Notes: generated by a model from the letters alone, not told the origin. A DNA stretch of 64,000 bases from Panopea generosa (GCA_029582155.1 CM055900.1:76986731-77050730), one strand, 5' to 3'. Positions 34,413 through 46,332 are shown, counted from the first letter of the stretch. A program made the numbers and translations.

Positions 34413-36455
34413 GTTACTGAATAGGACTGTATAATCTCATTGGGCAACACGATAAATAATTAGATACAGTTTTGATGTTAATACATAAAACATGCACATA
34501 ATTGATGGTGCAATTTTAGACCTAGCCTTACAGGGTAACTGAACATTGTAACATTATACAATCTTAGCTACATTTTCTATATATGTATTCGACAGTACCG
34601 CACACTTTTGCTCCGAATTCCTCCATATTCTTACATCAAAATGTTCTCCCCTATTCCTCACATTACATATTTTACAATACACGTCGACACAAAAGACAAT
34701 AATAATTTATGTCTAAAGAAGTTTCAAGCACTAAAGAGGCTTGTCTAAAAAACTATAACAAACAAAATCTCAATTCACTAGCACGATTATATATTGACTA
34801 CACCCTAGGTGTTCTTGATGGACACGTGTACGTTTACTTTAGGCAATATCCCTTTCCGCAGATTGGTTACACAGTCAATGAGTAGACACGTACAAACGTA
34901 CAGTTGAAATAGCGAAAATGTATGAGTCATGTATTTTTATCATTCAGAATACCTCGCTCAATTCTCCAAATCAAACCTCGGATGTATGCCGCCGAGGAGT
35001 TCCGAATGGTATTTATTTCTGAAAGTACTAATAATAATACAGTATACCCAAAGTGATTTACATAATGTCAGTGCGAAGTAAACACATTTAAAATATATAT
35101 TTAGATTTCCTGTATGTGTTCTGTTAATAAAATATTGTGTATGTATTAATCTAACTTTCAGAATCTAGATTAACTAACTATAAGTCATTCTATCCCTATT
35201 CCTCTTCACAGTGAATTCATTGTGACCACTTTTTTGCACATTACACTGACGCGACTGACCAATCAACGTGCTCTTACATCTCTGCTTTAGAAAACATATA
35301 CAAACAAATGGCTAATTATCATTTTAGTGCCTATATATTGGATCATGTTTAGTATTTCATCATCATTCATGCCAATATGGTAAATGTGCAAGTCAATATA
35401 AGGTTCATAGAAACAGTCGTGGTGGATTCATAATGAATTCATGCTCAGTCTCAAAAGAAGGAACCGTGAAACTAGTTATGGAACTGCACTAACAGAGACT
35501 TCAATGCTAAAATCAACTCAAATAATGGAATACCGGCTAATTTTTTTATTTACACATATATTCACGGATAATTATAAATTATTAAAGTTAACTTTAATAT
35601 ATACTGATAATTGAATTAAATATTGCTTGTTTATATTGAAAAAAATAGCATTACATTATTCAGTTACTCTTTGTGTTCTTTTCATAAAAATAAGGTGACA
35701 GTGTAACCCTTTTTTTAAAAAGACCACCAGAGCAATTATCACCACTTAAATCTATTGTTATATCCGAACATTACATTTCCACCACCCAACTACTTTTTCT
35801 ATTTTAAAAAATAGATGTTTGGAAAGTGAGAACATACCAACAATCCTAGTTCAAGTTAATAGTATCGTCATGTTCAGGTCTAACAGTCCACAATGGGAGG
35901 AACGAGAACTGTTTCTACAGTCTAACTATTGGTGCAAAAAATATTTCATTCTTGTTTAACGTGTTAAAATTGCATGATTTATATAAATGATAATAATAGT
36001 CTATCTTTCATATTGTTACATCACAAATGGTAAAATTGCATGCTTTATATATAAATAAATTTAATTTTGTTTATTTAAGATGTAATTGTTATCATAAGTA
36101 ACTACTACACCAGTATAAATATGTGAAATTTGATTTAAAAAACAAATCAGAGAGATAGTTAGATTGAAAAGTTTGAAGCAAATAAAGAAGAGAATATATG
36201 GATGAAAGAAAAAATAAAATATAATGCATGACAATCTATGGATATATTATATATCAATTTTCCTCTCTAACAACCTAAACTGTAATAATACAAATATATA
36301 TTGTGAAATTAAGTATTAATGCTACTTCTGCTCTCCGTATAAATTTTTTATATTTCTTATACATTTACATTTTTTTTAGAATAAATACTATATCATATCA
36401 TATCTAGTTGTGGAATTTCACGTCACCATGGGATCTATATACGTCATAGATCTAA

Positions 36456-36456
<1 letters not shown>
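34413..36456. other. unassigned AT-rich sequence downstream of the four-TM gene
   Basis: No gene was recognised. TTTATT (AATAAA on the minus strand) near 36070 is one possible poly(A) signal for the gene ending at 36651. Confidence 0.4.

Positions 36457-36490
<34 letters not shown>
36457..36490. repeat. (TA)n microsatellite
   Basis: About 16 TA units in the likely 3'UTR or flank of the four-TM gene. Confidence 0.95.
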
Positions 36491-36493
<3 letters not shown>

Positions 36494-36650
36494 TGTAATT
36501 GATGTCTTGAGTAAATATGCTTGGAATGTACCGCTTAAAAATAAAACTGGTTTATATGTAACCAAGGCATTTAAGACATTTTAAGTGAGATGAATGCAAG
36601 ACCTCAAAAGTTGTGGGTTGATGAGGGGAGTGAATTCTATAACAAACACT

Positions 36651-37205
36651 TTAAAAAGTGTTCGGGTCCACTTCCATGTACGACGGTGGAGGTGGTAAAG
36701 GGGCCGATGGATATTGATATTGTTGCTGAACCAGCAGTTGCTGTGTTTTTAATTCCTGCAGCTGCTGTTGTAATTGCTGCTGATTTTGTTGATTTACTTG
36801 TTGCTGTCTCTGAGCAGACTTTTGCTGTTCTTCCATTTGCTGTATCAAAGTTGCGTTTTGATCTTTTAACTTTTGCAGCTCAATGACGGCAATTCCGGTC
36901 GAATTAGCTGTTGAGCTCGTGGCGGTTGTTGTGGTAGCCTTGGGCGTTTTTTGTGCGGGTTTGGGACCTGGTTTAGTTGCACTAGTTTTAAGATAGTCTC
37001 CGTAAATGCAGACCACGAACAAGTTATATATGCTTACAAACAGCATGAAAACACCAGACGCCAATGTCATAATAGCTAATACTTGATTTTCTATAGCATG
37101 TTTATCTTCATGGTCGCGCGACAACCTCCCTGACTTGACTGCAATTACAATACAAGCGATACAGCCTCCAACCATTGCAAGTGCCAGCAGGAATTGAAAT
37201 CCGAC
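36651..37205 (-). CDS. four-TM protein with Gln-rich coiled coil and PPxY tail, terminal exon
   Basis: Seen: a TTTTAG acceptor (AG at 37207-37206) opens a phase-0 exon of 184 codons plus TAA at 36653-36651. It encodes TM3 (VGFQFLLALAMVGGCIACIV), a short charged loop (SGRLSRDHEDKH), TM4 (IENQVLAIMTLASGVFMLFV), a Pro/Thr/Ser linker, a Gln-rich coiled coil from about IELQKLKDQNATLIQQMEEQ, and the tail PLPPPPSYMEVDPNTF with a PPxY motif (PPSY). Joined to the upstream exons it is continuous. Known: PPxY motifs bind WW domains, including those of NEDD4-type ubiquitin ligases. Inference: a tetraspan membrane protein whose cytoplasmic tail recruits WW partners. The family is not recognised; the MS4A-like or MARVEL-like tetraspan groups are candidates only. 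Confidence 0.85.
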   Translation of the reverse strand, partial: VGFQFLLALAMVGGCIACIVIAVKSGRLSRDHEDKHAIENQVLAIMTLASGVFMLFVSIYNLFVVCIYGDYLKTSATKPGPKPAQKTPKATTTTATSSTANSTGIAVIELQKLKDQNATLIQQMEEQQKSAQRQQQVNQQNQQQLQQQLQELKTQQLLVQQQYQYPSAPLPPPPSYMEVDPNTF

Positions 37206-37488
37206 CTAAAATGAACAATGTTTTTAACAATTCAAAGTAGGCATAACAATAGTAAGTGGTACATCTATTAAGTAAATCGTTACCCAATAAAAACATAACA
37301 CTCTTGACTTAGCCGAATGGGGATCTTACTTTCTTGAGTATTTATTATTGAGTTTATTTAAATCGTTGGCAAATGCATATTATGTGCGGCTTTTAGTCAT
37401 TATACAATTTTTCTCAACGAGTTTAATAAGTTAAATAATAAATGAGCACGGCTGTGGCATTCCTTTCATTACATTACACACACAGTCA

Positions 37489-37690
37489 AGCACGTGGTCC
37501 AGAACTAGAGCAACATGATCGGAAGGTTGTGGGTTCGATCCTCTGCCACGGCTATGTGTAGTGTCCTTATGCAAGATACCGTTTTCTGCATATGCTAAGT
37601 ACTTGTTCTACCAAGGAAGACTTTAAACATGATTTGCCTAAGTTGTAAGAACTTGTTTCAAATCGAAGTAAAATAAATCAGTTTAAGATA
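37489..37690 (+). mobile_element. tRNA-derived SINE, family A (intronic, antisense to the gene)
   Basis: GTTGTGGGTTCGATCCTCTG is a near-perfect B box. It is followed by CCACGGCTATGTGTAGTGTC, ATATGCTAAGTACTTGTTC and the tail GAAGTAAAATAAATCAGTTT. It is the best-preserved family A head in the window. Confidence 0.87.
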
Positions 37691-37872
37691 CATTACACGT
37701 AATACAAAATTTGGTTCTCATTTGATTTCTTTATAAGGACTAGATTTGTCTATAAAATATATCGGTGATTTCCGTATGGGAGTCGAGATATACGGTCAAG
37801 TCAACGTCAAGCGGTGCATCTGCAGTGGTATTACACCGGTTTAACATGAATATGACATGGGGTTATTACTCT

Positions 37873-38298
37873 TGTGCACCGGTAGTCTTGATCATTTGCG
37901 ACGCTTGCGTTTCTAAAAGACAGATGTCTTGACAAGTTCGCCCGAGAATAAAAATCATTTTTATTTAGCGAAAATCGAATAACGTTTTTGATTGGTTGAT
38001 TCAAATAATCGGACTACCTCTGAGATTTCAATAGTATTTCAAAAGAGCATCGTTTGGATGTTTATTTCTATATTCATTATTTTATATTATTAGATATTTT
38101 CTATGACAACGATCCTGTACAAAACAACTGACATGACTTCCGTCCAAATAAATATTTATAACGTTATCATTGCAGAGATGTGTTTGTTTCAGCCAACTTC
38201 CAGATCCAAAAGTTTCTTCTGTACATCTTGTCAAGACGTTTGTTTGTCTTTTAGAAAAGCAAGCGTCGCATATGATCAAGATTAGTGCACCGGTGACG
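37873..38298. mobile_element. foldback element (426 bp) with inverted arms of about 65 bp
   Basis: The left arm TGCACCGGTAGTCTTGATCA ... GCGACGCTTGCGTTTCTAAA ... TCTTGACAAG is mirrored by the right arm CTTGTCAAGACG ... TTTAGAAAAGCAAGCGTCGC ... GATCAAGATTAGTGCACCGG. The interior of about 290 bases is AT-rich and has no ORF. Confidence 0.8.
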
Positions 38299-41200
38299 TA
38301 TGAGGGGCTGTGAGTTAGAAGAAAGAGTGGCCAATTTAAATTGTTATAAAATGCACACCTGGTCTCGGAAGCAGCGTGCGTATGTTATGAATACTGAACA
38401 TAAAAAGTATATATATATTGATAAGACTACAATGATATGCTGTGATTTTAAAACAAATCTTTCAAATTCTTTTATACAACAATTTGCATTTCAGATGAAC
38501 TATATTGATTCATTTAGCACTTTATTAATTAATAATAATAATCACTAAATATAATTAACCTGTTAAAAATATTTCACATATATATCGTATTGTATACGTT
38601 GTAATATCTATTTTTAGTTACACAATCAAGTTTAATTGATCTTCAAATATTATTATATATAATTTTCATATACAGAATTATTGAGATTCTAGGCAAATAA
38701 TTTTGTGTTGTTTATATGCAAAACTTGTCTTTGGTTACATTGTAAATAATCCATATTTCTTAAAGGATCCTATCACAAGGCCGTGCCGGTGTGCACTTTT
38801 TCGCCCCCTGTGAAAACATTGCACGCGCGTTTTGGCACCCTTGCATAGTGTACATATATAAAACTCGGCACCCGTAAACAAATTCATGAGACGGTAACGG
38901 GAAACTAAATATATCTGAATATTTTTAGGTGATGATACAAAATGAAGATTTACTTGTCAGTGACAGTGCTAGATCGCAGAATTCTTAGGGAGGAATCATG
39001 TTGAAAACGCTTTATTTATGCAATATACTGGTCATTCAGCTGAGCAATGAACACTGTTACGTAATTAAAGATGAAATACACATTTTGTTATGCAGGGTAT
39101 GTGTGGGGCGGAGAGCATCTTGTAATTTAGTATATAATGGACTTTAAACGATACCCTTGAAAGTGCTACGAAATAGACAATAGAAAGAAGTTACTTTGTT
39201 GGTTTTAAGCCGGGAACATTGGTGTTACTACGCATATAACAGTGTACAGGTTGCCCGACCTGAAATGTTATGTTTAAAAACGGTGCGAAAGGACATATGT
39301 CAGGTATATTCATATTCAGGAAGTGACATGATTTCCGGTTACAGACATGTGTGTTTTATTGCAACAAACTTAACGGCCATTGCGGAACACGCGGTCCATT
39401 ACGTATATGCTAAATGTCCCGAAAAACAAACGACTCGTCAATAAAGTCATACTGAAAAGTCAGATGAAAAATAATGGTTAATATTGCATTAAAAATATGC
39501 ATGACATTTGTATATGTTCATTGTTTTATTATATGGTACTTGATGACTTTTTTTTATATTGCGATTATGAGATATTACATTTTTAAGGTGTTGTCCACCA
39601 ACGTTATTTGGAAGAAATAATTGAAACGTATTTGATTAATTTAATTATTTTAGAAAAAAAATCGCGAACATATAAATTTTAAAATCATATCACACTAAAG
39701 TAAAATTACAGTGAAACATGCTTATGTGGAATGAAATATATTCACTTTGCTCTGAATGGTACATATTTCGTATTTAAAATGTCCTCTATGATTTGCCGCC
39801 CCTTAGCATTTTTACCAAAAAATAACGTCTGTCCTCAAATTTTGACCCTATTTACCATATTTTTAACGCAGAATATTGTCTTTTGAAAATTATACTAACG
39901 AGTAAATTTAGTTTCTGTTAGTGTCCCAAAATATTGAAAATTTTGGAAAATCATTTATACCCCGTATCAATTTGACGTTTTTTTAAAACGACGAAAACCT
40001 GTGGACGCCGCTAGTTATGTACATGGTATACTGTATTCTCATAGTTAATGTAGGTACTGTAATATTATTGGTTTTGATCCATTTAATATCTGCAGAAAAT
40101 CATGATTCCATTGCAGTAATTGATATTCCTTTATTCGGCTATTTTCTTGTAAAATAAATGATACGAAATACATGAATAAAAACGTCATATTACATTTTAT
40201 AAAATGTTAACGTAAACGCTTAGCGGTACCATTACCGTGCGCAACGTCAGTGTATACGAAAACGATGATTTTGAGCCCAATCTGCGTCCAGCGACTATGA
40301 ATATTTGCAAGTCGTGATTGTAACAGATTTTATGTCATTTTATGTCAAATTACAATATGTCACAAATAGGTATGTTGCCAGGATTTCCGGCACGACTACA
40401 AAGCTATTTATGATTTAAAAAAAACATTATAATTAGGATATAAATGGACCATGTGTCATTTATTTTGATATTACAGGTATATTCACAAAACTTGATGGAG
40501 AATGCTATAACTGGAGACCCCGGGGGAGGGGTACTTGACCTGAAAATTGGTACATATGTGCCCTGTAAACTTTAAAAGCATAAGCACAAAAACTACATTG
40601 TAGCCTAAAATTTGGTGGTTAAAACTAAACATACAAACCAATTATAGAGGTCGAAACTCTACATTTAATATAAATAAAACTTTGTCTACACGATGGCATA
40701 AGCTCTTTCCTGACCTGGAGTTCCTAGATTGAACCCCGGATTGAACAAGGGGTCAAAAGTCTACATTTCGTATCCAGAAAGGAGGGTCAAAGCTCTACAT
40801 CGCATTATGCAAAAGAAATAGAGGTCAAAACTTTACATCATATATCCAAAAAGAAGGGTCAGAACGACTGCACATATGTACTAACCACGTTATAGGGAGC
40901 GTCCCAACCCCGGGCTGGAGACTATGTACATTTTTGTTCCTTTTTCAAGAGAAAACTTGTGGTCAAACCCATTTGCCTATAATTGTATTTGATTTATATG
41001 CATGATATATATTGTACTTTGTCTTTATATGGCAATGTAATGTGTTTAAACTAGTATGTCCGATTGTATAATCATACATGGAAGATGCAAATCCACAAGG
41101 TATGTTTATATATTTGTATATAAACGAGTGCATGTATATATATATATATAAAGGGAGATAATTAAATTCACAACAACGGAATTTACGATTTTTGGGATCT

Positions 41201-41366
41201 TTTCAGATGCTCATTCACAATGCATGATATATATATGGAGATTATTATTTGTGAATAACCAGGACATAAATGTACAGACCAGACTACGGAGAGTGCGCCT
41301 AGCTACAATGCAAACCATAGATACAATATCAAGGCCTCTGCCAAACCAATAAATTTGGTGTCGACC

Positions 41367-41735
41367 ATGACTTATATACTATGGAATTACATGCATTACT
41401 CCTATGTTAAATTTCGCGGACCTAAAGTAACAAGGGTTACTATATTTAGAAACAGAAAGTACAATTCTGTTGTCGTGCGTCTAAATGTAGAGGACGATGA
41501 TAATGCGTCACTAGTAGAACTGCCGTACTTCTGGCCCAGAGGTCTCATTTGCCGCCCATGGTTAACGAGGCGTGGGTACAATTCGGATAAACATAACGGT
41601 CCGTCACCAAAGAAAGGGTATAGTCACTACAAAAACCGTTATGCAGATAATGGCTTTGTGAGTAATTATGACTACTCGTACCACGGTTTCAATGATTACA
41701 ATCCGTACGAGTATTTAGATGAGTGTATAGATTAG
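41367..41735 (+). pseudogene. LINE ORF1-like fragment
   Basis: Counting from the ATG at 41367 (ACCATGACT), 122 codons read VTRVTIFRNRKYNSVVVRLN then VEDDDNASLVELPYFWPRGL, then a Gly/Tyr/Asn-rich basic tail ending YEYLDECID. The frame is open and lies 39 bases before the endonuclease ORF, the position of ORF1 in two-ORF LINEs. The basic tail fits an RNA-binding ORF1 protein, but no CCHC knuckle or defined RRM is visible. The N-terminus may be missing. Confidence 0.5.
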
Positions 41736-41774
41736 CTCACGCAATATATCAGTTTGTAAGATTATCAAAACATA

Positions 41775-42726
41775 ATGGCTAGTCTGAACAATTTAAATTT
41801 AATGACATGGAATGCTACAGGCATAATGTCCAGTTCAACATATCTCGTAAATATGTTAAATAGTAGTAATATTGATATTTGTGGTATATCTGAACACTGG
41901 TTGTATGATAAAGATTTGCATTTTTTAGACAGCATTGATAACAACTATAGGGCTCATGCAGTTGCTGATGCTGATCTGATTTTACCAAGCAGACGCAAAG
42001 TTGGTAAAGGTGGTGTGGGGATTTTATGGCATAAAAAATAGATCATATGATCTCAACCATTTCTACTTCATAGCAAAGCAAATATTTGTTAATCGTTTAT
42101 TTGACTATAAGTTAATACCTACTAAAGTTAAAGGTTTCATTGCCGATATAAAAATTGTTTGTGAAATATATGATATTTCATCGTACTTAGATGAATATTC
42201 TCAGACAAGTGTTTTTCCGTCAAAATTTCAATGGAAAAAAATAGTAAATACTGCTGTTTATGGGTTCGAAAACAAACAGTTACTAAATAGATGTCAATAT
42301 GATGAATCTCTCAATGGATTCAATCTTATCCATTGTAACTTTGATTTGTGTTTACTCTGGAAACTGAGTAAATCTGAAAGGATTTATACAGAATCATGTA
42401 GTACAATGGCATATATAATGTGTAGGTTTTTCTCAAGACCATTTCAGCAAAATTGTTCCAAATGTGGATTGCCATCTTCATACTTAGTTGAACATGTTCT
42501 ACTTGATTGTATTTATAACAATAGCAAACGGGATAATTTATGGCAACAATTATATGTGAGGTTTGGTGTAAAATTGTTTTGCTATATAATGTATATGCCA
42601 ACACGGGTACAATTAATACATATGTTTACAGGAATGAAATATTTCTTAAATGAAAAAGACAGCTTGGACTGTTTAAAAATATGTGTTTTAGCATTTCATA
42701 ACATGTGGTATTGCAGTTATAAGTAA
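41775..42726 (+). pseudogene. LINE ORF2 remnant: endonuclease start joined to C-terminal zinc finger, RT lost
   Basis: The ATG at 41775 begins MASLNNLNLMTWNATGIMSS, the opening of an apurinic-type LINE endonuclease, and continues through ICGISEHWLY and KGGVGILWHK to a stop at 42039-42041. From about 42040 a different frame carries a C-terminal domain with CSKCGLPSSYLVEHVLLDC, a CCHC-type zinc finger (Cys-x2-Cys-x9-His-x4-Cys) usual at the end of LINE ORF2. The LINE catalytic RT motifs are absent, so perhaps two thirds of ORF2 is deleted and the copy cannot act on its own. The 241-codon open frame in the tail suggests a fairly recent deletion. Confidence 0.8.
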
Positions 42727-43428
42727 TATGTCATGCAGTTAATAAACTATCAAATATTAATCAAAATCGTGCAAACTGGCTTATTAAACCATATTAAACG
42801 TTCTCTATGGCTACCTTATATTTCGTTTCGATAATGTAGCCATATTATAAAGAGAATATGTACCAGTATGGATTCAAATGAATTTGCTTTTCATGTTAAT
42901 AATTCTTAATTTTCGTTTCGATAGGGTTATTTCATATGAAGATAATTCATTTAGAGTCTGTGTATTTATGTGTGCGTGCGTGAGTGAGTGTGTTTGTGTG
43001 CGAGCGAGTTTGTTTGTGTGCGTGCATGATATTATAGCTATCAAATAGACTGTATATCGTTTTGTCAATTGTAAATTATCGTTACTTTATATATGTATTC
43101 AATCTGTATAGTATTACCTGTTTTTCATTTGTCTTTTGTCAACAATGTATATTATTGTTTGTATGCTCTCCTGTATGATTTGGAGGAAATAAAGATATAT
43201 ATTGACAGGGGGACAATTTACATACATGAGCAGATAGCTTTATATTAGTAGTATCCATTTAAGGATTCATAACTACTCACATGCTATATAAAGGGCAGAT
43301 TTAGAAACCCATAGGATCATGAAGATACGGTGAAATCATATGTATTTATTTCATAAAGGGATATAATGAAAATCACAACAGCGGTTTTTTACATGTATCT
43401 CAATACATACATAATGGTTCTTACTTAC

Positions 43429-43518
43429 TATGCATTCGATTTCCTTTTTCATGATCGGATCATATGTGAGTAAGCCTTTCCGAAAAATACCGACGGACAC
43501 CAAAGCTGCACCAATTGC
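43429..43518 (-). CDS. four-TM protein, internal exon (30 codons)
   Basis: The acceptor TTTTTATGACAG (AG at 43520-43519) and donor GTAAGT (from 43428) enclose exactly 90 bases: AIGAALVSVGIFRKGLLTYD then PIMKKEIECI. Phase 0 at both ends lets it join the flanking exons without loss of frame. It completes TM2 and supplies the intracellular loop before TM3. It is too short to be found by ORF length; splice sites, frame agreement and TM continuity are the evidence. Confidence 0.82.
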
Positions 43519-43722
43519 CTGTCATAAAAAGATAGATATCACGTTGTTGTGTTTAAAGTAAAAACATATTGGACATAATGGTCAATAAGGGTCCCGCCGC
43601 CATTAATATATTATTGTCATATTTAAGAGACATACGGCACTTTTTATCAATTTTCATTTAAATGTTCAGAAAATTACATATCCACACAATGCAAACATTT
43701 TTATGTTTCAAAAAAGTGCCGA

Positions 43723-44020
43723 GCCCGATAAGCTCAGCCGGTAGCACGTCTGACTATCAATCGAGAGGTTGTGAGTTCTAATCCCCGCCCGGCAGCAATC
43801 GCCGTGATGGTTGATATACGACATTGTGTCTCATTATCATTCGTTTCTCACCGCTGATTCAAATGGGAAAATGATCAGTTACTTGCGGAGATGGGTGTGC
43901 TGGGGTACTGGTTAACCTTTCAGGATCCCAGGTAACAGTGGTTATGTTAATTGATCGTCTGTTAGCCCTTGATTGCATGAAAATGACGCTAATTATTCAA
44001 TCAGTCAATCAATTGAAAAC
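43723..44020 (+). mobile_element. tRNA-derived SINE, family B (intronic, antisense)
   Basis: AGCCCGATAAGCTCAGCCGG then TAGCACGTCTGACTATCAAT and GTTGTGAGTTCTAATCCCCG form the tRNA-like head. The full family body follows, ending GACGCTAATTATTCAATCAG and CAATCAATTG. Confidence 0.87.
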
Positions 44021-44344
44021 ATTTGTAACAGGCAAGAAGACACCCTTTTTCGAATAGTCTTGTTTAAAATCAGAAAATAAGTGTTATAAATATTTCATTT
44101 TCACCAGTCTGTATAGTTAATGTCTGATAGAAAAAATATCAAAGTACACATAAATTTGTATATTTTATGATATTTTGCTCATATTTGCAATGATTAGTGT
44201 GGCGTCATTGGTGTTGGAAAATGGAGTTTCAAACAAACTTGGTGATTAATATCCCTATATTTTAGGGCGACACAGGTGTAAAGAGTGGCTGGACGCATGA
44301 ACACAAGTATAATTCAATTCAACATTGGCTTGTGTCTCTTTAAT

Positions 44345-45605
44345 GGTAATACTCGTGATTTCTATGTTTCAGTTCTATAATGATTGACACGGGAACCACC
44401 ACCCTTTAAGCTGTGTAAACTATCATCCCATTTAAATGTTTGACCGTGATTTCTGTTTCCGTAATACAGGCATGTATTTAGTAAATACGGGAACCACCAC
44501 CCTTTAGGCGGTATAAACTAACATCGCATTTAAATGGTTGACCGTGATTTCTGTTTCCGTTTTACAGGCCTGTATTTCATTGATACGGGAACCATCACCC
44601 TTTAGACGTTACAAACTAACATCACATTTAAATGGTTGACCGTGATTTCTGTTTCCGTTATATAGACCTATGTTTCGTTGATACGGGAACCACCACCCTT
44701 TAGGCGGTACAAACTAACATCACATTTAAATGGTTGACCGTGATTTCTGTTTCCATTATACATGCCTGTATTTCGTTGATACGGGAACCACCACCCTTTA
44801 GGCGGTACAAACTAACATCCCATTAAAATTGTTGACCGTGATTTCTGTTTCCGTTGTACTGGACTGTATTTCATTGATACAGGAACCACCACCCTTTAGG
44901 CGGTACAAACTAACATCCCATTTAAATGGTTGACCGTGATTTCTGTTTCCGTTTTACAGACCTGTATTTCGTTGATACGGGAACCACCACCCTTGAGGCG
45001 GTACAAACTAGCATCCCATTTAAATGGTTGACCGTGATTTCTGTTTCCGTTTTACAGGCCTGTATTTCGTTGATATGGGAACCACAACCCTTTAGGCGGT
45101 AAAACTGTCATCTCATTTAAATGGTTGACCGTGATTTTTCTGTTTCCGTTTTACAGGCCTGTATTTCGTTGATACGGGAACCACCACCCTTTAGGCGGTA
45201 CAAACTAGCATCCCATTTAAATGGTTGACCATGATTTCTGTGGCCGTTTTACAGACCTGTATTTCGTTGATACAGGAACCACCACCCTTGAGGCGGTACA
45301 AACTAGCATCCCATTTAAATGGTTGACCGTGATTTCTGTTTCCGTTTTATAGGCCTGTATTTCGTTGACAGGGGAACCACCACCCTTTAGGCGGTACAAA
45401 CTAGCATCCCATTTAAATGGTTGATTGTGATTTCTGTTTCCGTTTTACAGGCCTGTTATTCGTTGATAGTGGAACTGCCACTCTTTAGGCGGTATAAACT
45501 AACATCACATTTAAATGGTTGACCATGATTTATGTGTCCGTTTTACAGGCCTGTTTTTATTTGATAGGGGAACCACTTCCGTTTAGGCGGTACATTAAAT
45601 CACTT
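44345..45605. repeat. 98-bp tandem array, 13 copies
   Basis: The marker GGGAACCACCACCCTTTAGG recurs about every 98 bases from 44389 to 45566. Other fixed parts of the unit are CATTTAAATGGTTGACCGTG, ATTTCTGTTTCCGTTTTACA and GGCCTGTATTTCGTTGATAC. The terminal copies are the most diverged, as expected for an array homogenised in its centre. It lies wholly inside an intron. Confidence 0.96.
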
Positions 45606-46012
45606 ACCGTGTTCCTGTTTTTATAAATCATGGTAAACATTGCTTAATAATCCAAGGATTATATCAAGTTACATCAACAGTCATAATGGAATGGTTTATC
45701 AATAATTTAAGTTTAATCTTAGTCTTCATAAAATAACGAAATTGTATGTGTATAGATTGACGCATGGGTATTTATTTTTATATAAATTCTGAGTAACACC
45801 TGCGTATTTCCTACATTCTGTTTTCAGAAAATAATGAAACGATATGATACTAGATTGACGCCTGTCTGCTGGTTTTATTCATGAAAATTAATGAGATATT
45901 CATACTTGTGATCTGACTAAGGCGTATGAGCACGAAATACGCTCGCCCAAGCACTAGAGCACTGTTACAATTATCTCGAATCAAAGACGACCTGTCGTAC
46001 AATCATACTTAC

Positions 46013-46179
46013 TATTCCGCCAAGAATAAAACTGCCGATAAAGAGAGGGATCTGATCTTCTTTTATGTAGTGATACCAGCAAGCCGCCAGAATACCTAAC
46101 ACTATCAGTTCTATACCACACAAAAACAACACTAACGCCAGCCATTTATTCCGTGTAACAGCTCTCTTTCTGGCTCTAT
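46013..46179 (-). CDS. four-TM protein, most upstream exon identified
   Basis: The acceptor TTTTTTTATAG (AG at 46181-46180) and donor ATA|GTAAGTATG give 167 bases. Two bases complete a codon from an upstream exon, and 55 codons follow: RARKRAVTRNKWLALVLFLC then GIELIVLGILAACWYHYIKE then DQIPLFIGSFILGGI. It encodes a basic membrane-proximal segment, TM1 and the first half of TM2. The phase-1 start means at least one more coding exon exists upstream (higher coordinates); none was found up to 64000, and the 39-bp array occupies the first 12 kb of that interval. The known part of the protein is 55 + 30 + 184 = 269 residues. Confidence 0.82.
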
Positions 46180-46239
46180 CTATAAAAAAATAATACAAAA
46201 CAAAACTATAACATACTTAATGATAGGAATATATAAAAG

Positions 46240-46332
46240 TTACGGGTTCAATCCTATCTCGACCCGACGCCTCTCATAAAAACACAACTCAGTACTGGTT
46301 CTACCCAGGAAGCGTACTCGAGAGCAAGTTGC
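46240..46332 (+). mobile_element. SINE family A fragment
   Basis: TACGGGTTCAATCCTATCTC (B box) is joined directly to CAGTACTGGTTCTACCCAGG then AAGCG of the body; the intervening segment is deleted. Confidence 0.6.

Larger units (their letters stand above)
41200..43205 (+). mobile_element. internally deleted LINE remnant, antisense in the intron
   Basis: A plus-strand order of ORF1-like frame (41367-41735), endonuclease start (41775-42041), C-terminal zinc-finger segment (about 42040-42726) and 3' end GGAGGAAATAAAGATATATA at 43180-43199 describes one non-LTR element from which most of the endonuclease and all of the RT core are missing. The boundaries are approximate. Confidence 0.75.
37206..43428 (-). 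other. intron of the four-TM gene (6.2 kb)
   Basis: It is bounded by a GTAAGT donor at 43428-43423 and a TTTTAG acceptor at 37206, read on the minus strand. It holds a SINE (37489), a foldback element (37873), a LINE remnant (41200-43200) and unassigned AT-rich sequence at 38300-41150, including degenerate GGGTCAAAGCTCTACAT-type repeats at 40620-40870. Confidence 0.7.
43519..46012 (-). other. intron of the four-TM gene (2.5 kb)
   Basis: Bounded by donor GTAAGTATG (46012 downward) and the acceptor at 43519. It contains a SINE family B copy and a 13-copy tandem array. Confidence 0.72.

Noticed and set aside
39196..39444. 82-codon frame with mixed composition
   Set aside because: It lies on the opposite strand within the four-TM gene intron and lacks an ATG in context and any recognised domain.
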